From NCBI RefSeq assembly GCF_009765995.1, contig NZ_LMUI01000029.1, forward strand, positions 33,065 to 97,064: DNA of 64,000 nucleotides. The letters run 5' to 3'. A program made the translations under genes and the position numbers. The notes under the pieces were generated by a model that was not told where the DNA came from, did no database searches, and saw nothing but the letters and a program-made list of their open reading frames with translations. Source of the stretch: Methylocapsa sp. S129 (GTDB taxonomy: Bacteria; Pseudomonadota; Alphaproteobacteria; Rhizobiales; Beijerinckiaceae). Numbering within the stretch: position 1 is the stretch's first letter; the number at the start of each line of letters is the position of its first letter. This document shows, one piece after another, positions 54,342 through 63,375 of the stretch.

Positions 54342-55436
54342 ATGGGCGGTATTCTTTTCAGCGAAGCATTGCCAGAGGCGCGGCCCCAGACAGCCGCGTC
54401 GCAATACATTGGCGGCGTGGCCGCCACAATCCGAACGAGCATCACGCCAATCGAGGTGAAGAACGACCGTCTGATCTATGGCGCCGAAGTGCCGTGCCTA
54501 ATTTGGGACCGCGACCATGAGGTCGCCCGTAAGCAGGGCGGCATGCTTCGTTTTCGCCGAAAGGAATTTCGCGTTGACGAAGAAATGCGTGGACCGATCG
54601 GCCACAACTGGACCTTCGTGTCGGCTTGGTTGCCGCCCAGTCTGCGACGTGTCGCATCCGCGCGGTTCCAGGCGCGAATCGCGAACCGGGCTGGCGCCAT
54701 TTCGATTGAGGACGCGCCACCACTGCTGAAAATAGCAAATGCGGAAAACCTGTCCGACGCAGCGCTGCTCGATCTTCTCAGTTCGCTCCAGGAGAATGTA
54801 TTTGAGACCGGTCGACACTGGGTCGCGAGCTTGCCTTACGGCCTATCGCAAGAAGGGACATTCACGCCCTACGGAATCGGCACGGTTGACGCTGTCTTCC
54901 GTCAGCGCTGGGCTTCCGGCGCAATTCGGTCGGGAACGGCGGAATATGCTTTCGGCGCTTATCCGGTAGGCGACGAGTTCATTTGGGAGCAACTATGGAA
55001 GGACTCGGAGTTCGAGGGGCTTCTCAAAATCCACACGCTTCGATCTTGGCGAATGGAGGGCGCCGCTCGCTGCGAGGTCGAGATTGAGCTGTCCGACAAT
55101 GTAAGGGCCCAAATCCCCTACGAGTTGCACCTTGCGGTACGCCAGGCGCTCGGAGGCTGGGGTCGCGAGGCGGATGAGCAGACCGGGAAACCCGTGATCT
55201 TTAGAGTGCGTCGCCTATTGGAGCGCGCTCTCGAGGCATTGCACAAACGGGACCGGATAGCTGCCGACACAAGACTTTTGGGAACCGACACTTGGGACGC
55301 TTGGCGCGGACAGGACGATGACCTCGAGAGCCGTATCCTTGATGGGATTGTTGAAGCGCGGCGGAAAAGTGAGTCCGGACTGATTGATGATCGCCAAAAC
55401 CCAAACGCTAGCCGTAATTCTCGGCTACGTCGATGA
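54342..55436 (+). CDS. Unrecognised soluble protein, first gene of the six-gene ZorAB-like operon
   Basis: 364 residues from ATG 54342 (GGGGGT upstream). No family recognised. It is a mixed alpha/beta soluble protein; notable stretches are GPIGHNWTFVSAWLPPSLRR, WVASLPYGLSQEGTFTPYGI and RAQIPYELHLAVRQALGGWG. The C-terminal about 30 residues are polar and probably flexible. The stop overlaps the next start (ATGATG at 55433), so it is coupled to the trypsin/FGE gene. As first gene of the unit it could be a sensor or adaptor; that is a guess from position. Confidence 0.7.
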   Translation: MGGILFSEALPEARPQTAASQYIGGVAATIRTSITPIEVKNDRLIYGAEVPCLIWDRDHEVARKQGGMLRFRRKEFRVDEEMRGPIGHNWTFVSAWLPPSLRRVASARFQARIANRAGAISIEDAPPLLKIANAENLSDAALLDLLSSLQENVFETGRHWVASLPYGLSQEGTFTPYGIGTVDAVFRQRWASGAIRSGTAEYAFGAYPVGDEFIWEQLWKDSEFEGLLKIHTLRSWRMEGAARCEVEIELSDNVRAQIPYELHLAVRQALGGWGREADEQTGKPVIFRVRRLLERALEALHKRDRIAADTRLLGTDTWDAWRGQDDDLESRILDGIVEARRKSESGLIDDRQNPNASRNSRLRR

Positions 55437-56590
55437 TGGCTCAGGACTGGATGACAAATTGGCGCGATGGCGGACCTGCCTTCACTGTGGGAATCACAAC
55501 CGATCACAGTTTCGGAAACGGATTGATGGTCGACGATCTGACGGTGTTGACCTGTGCGCACGTCATCGAGCCCTTTACAAAGGGCCAGTCTATACGTGTT
55601 GGCACGGATTTCGGGTACGGCCATCTCGCGGAGGCGTGGGTTGAAATGCCGTGGAAAATTGAGATTCATCGCTCGGGAGGGCGTGCCCTTGTTATGGGCG
55701 TTAGAATCCACCCCTGGCTTGATCTTGCAGTCCTCGGCATTGGTCGTCCGCTCTCCGGACGCACCGCGCCTCTCCAAAAGTCGTCCGCGAGAATCCATGA
55801 TCGTGCAGCTCTTGTCCCGTCAATTCGGATGAGCGCCACCGGTTACGCGTCTGTTTGCTATTCTGTTCCGAAATTGCCGATCCAATTCGAGACGATTGCG
55901 CGGCGCGGCGAAGAAACGAAAGTCAACCTCGGATTGATCGAAGGGACGAGCGGCGCCGGTGTGTTCGTCGATGACGGCGGCGATCCCGCTTTTGTTGGGC
56001 TCGTTGTCCGAGGAGGACGCCAATCGGATATCGGCGAGCTCGTCCACGCGGACTCCGTCGAGGATTTCTTGTCTGAATGCCGACGGTCTCCAGCGTCGAG
56101 ACCAACGAACGCTCAAGAACGTTCGCTATGGGCTGATGGCATTTCACCGCGACATTTTGAATGCGCACTGCCGCATGGAAATGTCATGCGCTTCGCGCCA
56201 CTCGGGCGCGTAGGACGCTCGCGCGTCTGGTTGGCGACGGAGCAAGTCGTCAACGAAATATGTGGCGTCTCCAAAGGACATCCCCTCGATCGCGCGACAA
56301 ACATGACCCGCGCCGAGGCTCGCGCGGCAATTGATTCACTCGATAACGGTTTGGGGTTGGCGACGGGGCTTCGCGCGAGGCTTCCCACGCCAGAAGAATT
56401 GCTTCTCGGATTCAGCCTTGGAGACGGAATTGAGATGCCAAAATTCCACCAATCCGAGTGGATTGAAGACCGCGAGGTGGCCGCTCTGCGCCGCGATCCG
56501 AGAAGAAAGCCTCCGTTCGCGGCGATCATAGATGAAAGACCCACCTCGTCTCAAGGTTTCCGGCTTGTACTTGAGGAGAGTCTTGGATGA
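55433..56590 (+). CDS. Trypsin-like serine protease fused to an FGE/sulfatase-modifying-like domain
   Basis: 385 residues. The N-terminal half is a trypsin-fold protease with the complete triad: H43 in VLTCAHVIEP, D97 in HPWLDLAVLG and S173 in EGTSGAGVFVD. The C-terminal half (about 240-385) looks like a compact formylglycine-generating-enzyme domain: MRFAPLGRVGRSRVWLATEQ, TRAEARAAIDSLDNG, RLPTPEELLLGFS, then HQSEWIEDREV and a GFRLVLEE end. The copper-binding Cys pair of true FGE is not visible, so it is probably a binding rather than catalytic module. It has no signal peptide. It overlaps its neighbours by four bases on both sides. Confidence 0.8.
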   Translation: MMAQDWMTNWRDGGPAFTVGITTDHSFGNGLMVDDLTVLTCAHVIEPFTKGQSIRVGTDFGYGHLAEAWVEMPWKIEIHRSGGRALVMGVRIHPWLDLAVLGIGRPLSGRTAPLQKSSARIHDRAALVPSIRMSATGYASVCYSVPKLPIQFETIARRGEETKVNLGLIEGTSGAGVFVDDGGDPAFVGLVVRGGRQSDIGELVHADSVEDFLSECRRSPASRPTNAQERSLWADGISPRHFECALPHGNVMRFAPLGRVGRSRVWLATEQVVNEICGVSKGHPLDRATNMTRAEARAAIDSLDNGLGLATGLRARLPTPEELLLGFSLGDGIEMPKFHQSEWIEDREVAALRRDPRRKPPFAAIIDERPTSSQGFRLVLEESLG

Positions 56591-59568
56591 GCGCGGAAAG
56601 TCCTGCGATTCCGGAACTGGAGAACAAAGCGAAGACGCTCGAAACCCCTTCCGCGGGTGGAATTCTACTTGGAGATTCCCGGCCACAGGCAAATGGCAAG
56701 GCAGACGATGGCGCGGCGGGGCGTCCCGATACACCTCCCCCGAAAAATGCGGCCGACGGCGGGGGAGCCAAACCAGACGGCGAAGAAGAGGACGTTGGCG
56801 GCGGAAAAGATATCCCGCGAACCGAAGCCGATCAATCCATTCGCTACCGCTACAAGCCGGTGGAACTTTCGCTGTTGGGGTGGCCGCGTGATCTGTCGCC
56901 CGAATTGCCTGCAACATTACGGAAGATTGAAGACTGGAACGGGGGTTTGATTGTCCTGGTAGGTCGAGAGGACTCAAGCAAAGTTGCGGCGCAACTCGCC
57001 GTGCAACTCGGCCATAGTAACTGCCTCGTCGCTCCAGACAACAAGCGGCTCGCAGTCGATCCGACGAACACGAATCCGGAGGAACTTGCGGACGGGTGGA
57101 TTCAGGCGGCAGGGCCGGCCAAGGAGAGGGTGCTCCTGTCGCAGGCCTTCACCTTTGAGGACATAATTGTTAGCAAACTCCTCCAGACTCCCGATGGTCT
57201 GCAGATCGTCGCGGCTCGACTGCGCGCTCGCAATCTTACCGTATTTCTGCCGGTGAAGGTCCGACAGGCCAACCATATCGTTTATGCACACAAACTTAGA
57301 AGTCAGGGCGGACATCTCGTCGTTGCGCTCATTCCCTGGGCACATCTATTCATTGCTCATGGAGCTGTCGCGAAAGGCGATCTCGCTGAAGAGCAAGACG
57401 CTGCCGACATCTCGTCGTTACCGATTTATCTTTCGGCGGCCGGAGAGGGGCCTTTTGATAATACTGCGATCGCCGCGGATCGTCACTTTCATGAAGGTCT
57501 CAGCAAATTACTCGACGAGAGCGATAGTTGGGAAGAATTCGTCGTGGAATTGCGAAGAACACTCATTGAATACAGGGCTTATGACGCCGACGCGTTTGTC
57601 GAGCACCGCAACAATCGCGCGCCAGGGCTGTTAGAAGCTCAGAAGGCAACGCTGGCCGCTATACTCTCGCCACCCAACAAAGCGGTTCGCAATGAAATTG
57701 CGATCGCGATGTTGCTCACGGTCGCATTCTGCAACGGCCTATCTCCTGTTGCGTTTCGCGCCGTCGTGAACAGCATCCTGCCGCCGGGCTCGGTTCCGAG
57801 CGTCGATCAGCTGAGCCCGGAGTTACGCGACGCCTGGAACCTCAGCGATCAAGCGAACCGGAATGCGAAACGCGATCGCGAGCCCTTGCCGAGCTGGGAC
57901 GACTTGATGTCCGGCCGCGCATTCGATGAAGCCATGGGACTCGCCGGCATCGTCGCCAGCGAGAAACACGTCCGTTTTGGAACGGCGTTCCGCGAAATAG
58001 ACGTCCCTGCACTGCTTGCGTCGAGCCATGTCGGCCTGATTAACGCGGCCTTGAGTTCGGCCGTGCGGCGCGCGTCAATCCTCGATCCGGCGAATACGCA
58101 CTTCGTTAAGACAGTGGAACTCTTCTCCCGTGTTGAGGCAAAGTATCCTGGGCGCGTCGATCGAAATAAGATGATCGAGGCGCTGACCAATACGCCGCTG
58201 GATTTGACATTCGCATTCCAGCGCCGACGAATGATGGAAGCCCACGTGGCCGTATTGAGCGCCGGCGCCGATCCTGGTCTGGCGACGGAGGCCGCAGAGG
58301 CACAAGCCGCAGAGCTGGACAGACTTGAGCAGCAGAGTCGCGACGCGCTCGACAGGGTGGCATCCGAGAGATTTGGTTCGATTATTCAGTCGCTGTTCGA
58401 AGCTTCGCCGCCTACCGCGGCAAGGGACGGGTTCGCTGACAGGATTATCGAGGAACTGACCAAATTGTGGGTGAGTGAGCGCGCTCAAGTGTTGATGAAT
58501 GGCATGCTCGACGCGATGCGCCGAGCCCCAGAGGCGTTCATAGACAGAATTTGGCGTCTATTTCGTCACCTTTTCGAGCGGCTTGGCGACGGAAAGCACA
58601 GCGATTCTGAAGGAGGCCTGGGACGACGAGACGTTGTGCAGGGGTTCGAACGATTATTTCGGGAACCGAGCAACAACGACCTCGAGTTCGTTCGAACTTG
58701 GCTCATTGCATGTCGCCGCCCATGCCCTGACAATCTCACTTGGGACGCCATACAGATCCTCGCTCACGAAGGGATGGTTGAGGTCGGCATTCGCTGGGTT
58801 TCGCGGCCGTTCAAGTCCGGAAGCCGAGGCGATTTGTTGGCGAAAGTCTTGCTGAGCGACGAGGGCGACGGCGCGGACCGCAAGGAGGCCATTGACGGCT
58901 TCGTGGTGCGGTTTTTCGGCGACTTGGCGTTGGAGCGCGCACGCGCTTTGGAACGATTGGCGGCATATCGCAAGCCTTTTGGCGCGCTGTTTGAGGCGCG
59001 TCTTCGAGATGTTTTCTGGGTGCTTCTTGATGGCTCGGACTACCCTCGTTTCGACAGCTCGCACGCCCTCGTTGCGCGCCTTGTTCGAGCTTTCGAAGTC
59101 AAACTGGCCGTGCAGTGTCGCGCCCCCTGCGAGGCGGAACTGTCGGAGCTTGCCAATTTCGTCGTCGAACAAGCCGTTGAGTTCGACCAACACGTCACTC
59201 CCGCCAGTCCGACCAAGATGGCTGCGGCGACGCACATTGCGGAGTTGTTTCGCGCGGCGGCGCTTGTCCACTGGCGTTTTGAGATGGCGGGCGTCGAACG
59301 ACTGGTGAAGGGCGCCCCTGTCACCGTGCGGCTCCGAATGCTGCTCGATCGGATCGCCTCGGTGCGCCGAGACCATGGATCCGGGCTCGCCGACGCGCTG
59401 GGAAGTCTCGCCGCGCTTCAGAGAGAACTTCGATATGTCGCGAAATCGGCGGGCGAAAAACGTCTTGCAGAGCTTTTCGACGATAAAGCCGACGCCATCG
59501 AGCAAATTGAATTGGCGATGCACAAACGAAGCATTTCACTGAGATCGGGATCCGACTATGCCAAGTGA
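56587..59568 (+). CDS. Large helical protein with a degenerate P-loop-like segment
   Basis: 993 residues. The first about 85 residues are Gly/Pro/acidic and disordered. Residues 116-140 (WNGGLIVLVGREDSSKVAAQ) look like a strand-P-loop-helix in which GxxxxGK[ST] has become GREDSSKV, so nucleotide binding is doubtful. Strands such as LIVLVG, LTVFLPVKV and LVVALIP suggest a STAND/AAA-like core to about 300. The remaining about 650 residues are predominantly helical. No membrane helix was seen. ATGA overlaps the protease stop, and the next gene starts 11 bases before its end. Its role may be a scaffold linking protease and membrane complex (inference). Confidence 0.65.
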   Translation: MSAESPAIPELENKAKTLETPSAGGILLGDSRPQANGKADDGAAGRPDTPPPKNAADGGGAKPDGEEEDVGGGKDIPRTEADQSIRYRYKPVELSLLGWPRDLSPELPATLRKIEDWNGGLIVLVGREDSSKVAAQLAVQLGHSNCLVAPDNKRLAVDPTNTNPEELADGWIQAAGPAKERVLLSQAFTFEDIIVSKLLQTPDGLQIVAARLRARNLTVFLPVKVRQANHIVYAHKLRSQGGHLVVALIPWAHLFIAHGAVAKGDLAEEQDAADISSLPIYLSAAGEGPFDNTAIAADRHFHEGLSKLLDESDSWEEFVVELRRTLIEYRAYDADAFVEHRNNRAPGLLEAQKATLAAILSPPNKAVRNEIAIAMLLTVAFCNGLSPVAFRAVVNSILPPGSVPSVDQLSPELRDAWNLSDQANRNAKRDREPLPSWDDLMSGRAFDEAMGLAGIVASEKHVRFGTAFREIDVPALLASSHVGLINAALSSAVRRASILDPANTHFVKTVELFSRVEAKYPGRVDRNKMIEALTNTPLDLTFAFQRRRMMEAHVAVLSAGADPGLATEAAEAQAAELDRLEQQSRDALDRVASERFGSIIQSLFEASPPTAARDGFADRIIEELTKLWVSERAQVLMNGMLDAMRRAPEAFIDRIWRLFRHLFERLGDGKHSDSEGGLGRRDVVQGFERLFREPSNNDLEFVRTWLIACRRPCPDNLTWDAIQILAHEGMVEVGIRWVSRPFKSGSRGDLLAKVLLSDEGDGADRKEAIDGFVVRFFGDLALERARALERLAAYRKPFGALFEARLRDVFWVLLDGSDYPRFDSSHALVARLVRAFEVKLAVQCRAPCEAELSELANFVVEQAVEFDQHVTPASPTKMAAATHIAELFRAAALVHWRFEMAGVERLVKGAPVTVRLRMLLDRIASVRRDHGSGLADALGSLAALQRELRYVAKSAGEKRLAELFDDKADAIEQIELAMHKRSISLRSGSDYAK

Positions 59569-61960
59569 ACTCGATACGATTTTTTTCCAGGTTCCGTTGA
59601 GCCAAAAGGCGGCTCCTGACCGGGTAACTGTCTATGTCGATACGAAGACGCGAGTGGCGGTCGAGGCCGCAACTTTAAATATCCTTGATAAGGCGCGGTG
59701 GGCTGGCCGTGACAAGATTCGCTATGACATCTGGCCCGATCAATCAATTATTCTGAAAAAACTTCAGGAGCAGATCCCAAATTTTCTTACTTTAGAAGAG
59801 ATGCCGGTCGATTATCGCATGCGCGTCTCTGTTCAGCGGACCGACATCCTGAAGCTGGCGCGAAGTCTCTATCAGCCGAATAAGCCGCCGGAAACGGTGC
59901 TGCGTCAACGAGTCGGCCAGTTCCTCGCTCAGAAACTCGAGTTGCAATCTCGCAAAAGTCGAGAGGCGATGGCGATCCATCTGAGCGCCAACGCGAAGAA
60001 GTGGGAGGACGAACTTGTCGTTTACATTTATGACGCGTTCGGCCTCAACGTCGAGCTCATATTGCAACCGACGAAGGATCTTGAGCTCGAAACTCGGGTG
60101 GCGTTTGGCCCGATTGACGTAAAGCCTCAGGATGCTCCGCGCGAGGGTGGCATGAGCGTGACGGGCGACGCCGTTATCGTCCGATCGGCGACGGTGGAGG
60201 CAGTTGAGGAGCCGCCGCTGACAGAGCAGGGATGGGCGGAGCTGGTTCGTCGTAGCGTTGAACGGACATACCGCGACCGCATAACGATGCGCGATCATCT
60301 CTATCAGGCCGAATCTGTTCGCATCGAACTATTGAATAATCTTGACGAGCGCGTCAAGAAATTCGGGCGGGAGGTGAAACGAGACAGTTTTTTTATTCGA
60401 ACGCGAACCACGGGAGACAAAACGCCGGACAGTGAAACTCGGGTTGCATCCGACCATGAGTGGACAAGCAAACGCTGGGGCCGCAAAGTTCTTTTCCGGG
60501 CTGAAGCGCGTATGACCCTGGTGAGGCCAGCAAACTGGCCAACAGGGCGGGACCGTGACCTCGACGCATGGTTCAAGGCCGCGATCGGCCCCGCTATCGA
60601 AAACACCATGCATGGCCGCGATTTCGATAGCCTCGAAGTGGAGGACGATGACGCATTCAGGAGCGAGGTCGCCAAGATATTGACCCCAAAGGCCGAAGCT
60701 GTGGGCTATAGGCTCGAACTCTTGATCTTCATTAGTCAGAATGAACCTCGCGACGGGCTGAAATGGTTTTCTGTTCTGATCCCGCCAACGATAAACGACG
60801 CTTGGGTTGGCTACGATACAAAGCGGCCAGGGGTGCGGGCCAAGTTCCAGATCGAAGTCCGGATGCGTCTGAGCACGCTCAAAGGACACGCGGAACGATT
60901 CGCCGGCAATCGGGGACTTGAGACGTTAAAGGACGAAGTGGCTGCGACGTCGAGTGACAGCGCGCGTCGGTTCATGCGGCTTGTAGCGGCCGATGATTAC
61001 GTGAAGAACTGGGAAGAGTGGCCCGCACATTTCGACAAGGACGAGAAGCGTCCAAAGCTTGCTTTATACGGGGAGCTTCAGGATCATATTAAAGTCGATC
61101 TCAAGGCGGATTTCAGTCCCGCAGAATTTGAGATTGGGCTATTTCGCGACCTGTCGCCAATGAGCGACTACAAGGCGAAGGCGACTCGCCTTCGCCTTCG
61201 TCCGATTGTGGTCACGCCCAAGATCCGCGACACGGACTTTGACGCTCAGGAAGCCGACTACACTTTGCGTTTCAGCGTTGCGGACATTGATCCGGACTTT
61301 GTCGTCGAAGTCATGGCGACCGGTCGCGACACTTTGGAAAGGGAGCCGATTGAACAAGATATCAGGGAAGCGTCGGAAGCGGCGTTGCGGCGACTTTCCT
61401 CGCTGGAGCTCCAGGATCTCAATTACGAAGACGTGACTCGGCCTGGGTATTCGCCGTTGGCGCAACGTGTTCTCGAGCAGGTTCAACGCGGGATTGGCGA
61501 GAAGTATGCGCTGCGCCTTCGGCTCGATGGCGTTACGCGAGACCGCAGTCGAGCGGAAAGAACTGAGCGTGGAGAATTAGGGGCCGAGATTCGCCTGCGT
61601 GAAGCGCGTATCTTCGTACTTGGTGACACAATCGACGGACTGCCAAATGAGGCCAAGAAGCGAAGAGCATTTGCCCTGGAACGGGTGGAGGCGCTTGAAA
61701 GAGCGCTACTCGCTGCGGAAACACAGACCCCGCCCGATAGCCATCTGATCGAAGAGCGGCGCTTGTTGGTCTCGCGCGCGAAGCAAGATCTCGAGGACCT
61801 TAACCGCCAATGGCGCAAAGCGATTATCGAGGCGCGCGAGGATGTATCAGAGGCCTCGCCACAGTCTCCTCGTCTTGAAGCCCCGCGCTCAGGCGAGACA
61901 AGCGCGCGTCGGGACGACGGGCCAAGAAGGAACCGTGAGCCTGACGAGCTCGACTCATGA
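59558..61960 (+). CDS. Protein with repeated SPFH/prohibitin-like units
   Basis: 800 residues. About four repeats of a pattern seen in SPFH/band-7 domains can be picked out: a beta segment, a long helix and a closing strand, e.g. MPVDYRMRVSVQRTDILKLA, then WEDELVVYIYDAFGLNVELI; GRKVLFRAEARMTLVRPANW, then TPKAEAVGYRLELLIFI; and ADYTLRFSVADIDPDFVVEV. The C-terminal part is a long charged coiled coil (AEIRLREARIFVLGDTIDGL onward) ending in a disordered tail. There is no membrane helix. The SPFH call is by pattern only. It overlaps the next gene by four bases (ATGA). A ring or cage around the channel proteins is one possibility. Confidence 0.55.
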   Translation: MPSELDTIFFQVPLSQKAAPDRVTVYVDTKTRVAVEAATLNILDKARWAGRDKIRYDIWPDQSIILKKLQEQIPNFLTLEEMPVDYRMRVSVQRTDILKLARSLYQPNKPPETVLRQRVGQFLAQKLELQSRKSREAMAIHLSANAKKWEDELVVYIYDAFGLNVELILQPTKDLELETRVAFGPIDVKPQDAPREGGMSVTGDAVIVRSATVEAVEEPPLTEQGWAELVRRSVERTYRDRITMRDHLYQAESVRIELLNNLDERVKKFGREVKRDSFFIRTRTTGDKTPDSETRVASDHEWTSKRWGRKVLFRAEARMTLVRPANWPTGRDRDLDAWFKAAIGPAIENTMHGRDFDSLEVEDDDAFRSEVAKILTPKAEAVGYRLELLIFISQNEPRDGLKWFSVLIPPTINDAWVGYDTKRPGVRAKFQIEVRMRLSTLKGHAERFAGNRGLETLKDEVAATSSDSARRFMRLVAADDYVKNWEEWPAHFDKDEKRPKLALYGELQDHIKVDLKADFSPAEFEIGLFRDLSPMSDYKAKATRLRLRPIVVTPKIRDTDFDAQEADYTLRFSVADIDPDFVVEVMATGRDTLEREPIEQDIREASEAALRRLSSLELQDLNYEDVTRPGYSPLAQRVLEQVQRGIGEKYALRLRLDGVTRDRSRAERTERGELGAEIRLREARIFVLGDTIDGLPNEAKKRRAFALERVEALERALLAAETQTPPDSHLIEERRLLVSRAKQDLEDLNRQWRKAIIEAREDVSEASPQSPRLEAPRSGETSARRDDGPRRNREPDELDS

Positions 61961-63375
61961 GGCATATCCGCTTTCTGATCACGACAGCGAGCTTTTGGCT
62001 GCGCCTTTCTGCGATCTTGAGCGCTATCGCCGGCATAGCATTTGTCAGCGCCGCGGCTCTGCCATCCTTTCTGGTCGATCGCATCTCATTCCTGCGGTCC
62101 TTCGCAGCGGATATGTGGTCGGTTTGGATCACCGCCGGGGTATTCTTCGTCACTGTCGGGTTCGGGCTCCGGGAGGCCATTCATGCCGAATATATGCTCG
62201 CGCGAGAACGGCAAATTGGCGATGCGGTCGCCGAGGCGATCCATTCCGATCGCCAGGACCTAGACATCGGAAAGCCGCTTGGCTGGTCGGTGGATCGTCT
62301 TGCCACGCGATTTGTCCAAGCCGCGAAAACGGCGCCGATTGGTCGCGTCGAAGATCCCGAGTTGAGTGTTCACTCGCGAGTCTTGCGAGAGGTGCAGGAT
62401 CAGGCTTCAAATTTCCGCTATGATCCAGTGCCCACGATGGTCGAGAGGTTCGCTGGCGAAATCATGCGTGGCGGCCCTCAAATCAAGGTTTGGCAGAGCG
62501 CGGCTGTCCGCCTCGGAATCTTATTCACCTTCGTCGGCCTGATCGACTCGCTCGTTCCGGTTCGAGACCTCATGAGCGGCCGTGGCACACAAACTGCCAT
62601 TGACGCGGCCAGCATCCGGGGTCAAGTCGAATCGATAGTCACAGGCCTTTCCATCGCTTTCGGCGCGTCGATCGCCGGTCTCTTGTCAGCCCTCCTTCTG
62701 CAGCTTGCGCTTGGCGGGGTGTCGAGGCGGGAACAGGATCTCATGATCGCGATCGCTAACCTGATCGCAGATCTCCAGTTTGTGGTCAGCCGGGTGCGAA
62801 ACGACTCGGTGCTTTCGGGGAGCATCGATGCGCTTAAGGCTGGCTTGGATGAGCACAAACGCGAAGTCTACGCCTCAGCGAAGGCTGTCAGCGAAGAGGT
62901 GATCGGTCTCGCCAGGCGTATCGCCGATATTAGGGATGCGCATGCTGGTATCAACGACGTGCTCCAGCGCCAGACCGAAGCTCAGGAGCGCGGGTTGAAA
63001 CTCGCGGACACTCTGTCTACAGTTGATGCGCGACTGGCAGCGCTGTTCGACCAACGCCTTGCCGCGGCGGCGGCGGCGACCGAGTCCGTCGCCAGCCAGA
63101 CCATCGACCTCGTCCGGACGCTCGGACTCGACGTCATCACTGAGATTAGAGGGGGATGGGGTCGCGATGCGCGTTCGGCCCTAGAGAAGACAATCGCCGA
63201 CAAGCTCGATAAAGCGCTCGAGCGGCTGGAGGCCCGTGACGAAACACGCGTCGCCGCAACATTGCGGATCGCCGCATTGCTAGCTGTCGCCGTCGGGTTA
63301 TCGCTTCTTGTTGTTGTGATCGCCGGCGCATTCTTGGTTGCGCCGACGCTTCGCATTTGGTGGGCCGGAAAGTGA
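61957..63375 (+). CDS. MotA/TolQ/ZorA-like proton-channel subunit with coiled-coil tail
   Basis: 472 residues. Helices at about 13-37 and 54-71 precede a MotA/ExbB-type core: helix 3 at 182-202 (AVRLGILFTFVGLIDSLVPV) and helix 4 at 227-254 (IVTGLSIAFGASIAGLLSAL). From 255 to about 435 there is a long coiled coil with VYASAKAVSEEVIGLARRIA. Unlike typical ZorA it ends in an additional membrane helix (about 440-462). The GTG of the following gene overlaps its stop, as expected of an A-B channel pair. Coupling of ion flow to a defence action is inferred from Zorya. Confidence 0.78.
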   Translation: MRHIRFLITTASFWLRLSAILSAIAGIAFVSAAALPSFLVDRISFLRSFAADMWSVWITAGVFFVTVGFGLREAIHAEYMLARERQIGDAVAEAIHSDRQDLDIGKPLGWSVDRLATRFVQAAKTAPIGRVEDPELSVHSRVLREVQDQASNFRYDPVPTMVERFAGEIMRGGPQIKVWQSAAVRLGILFTFVGLIDSLVPVRDLMSGRGTQTAIDAASIRGQVESIVTGLSIAFGASIAGLLSALLLQLALGGVSRREQDLMIAIANLIADLQFVVSRVRNDSVLSGSIDALKAGLDEHKREVYASAKAVSEEVIGLARRIADIRDAHAGINDVLQRQTEAQERGLKLADTLSTVDARLAALFDQRLAAAAAATESVASQTIDLVRTLGLDVITEIRGGWGRDARSALEKTIADKLDKALERLEARDETRVAATLRIAALLAVAVGLSLLVVVIAGAFLVAPTLRIWWAGK

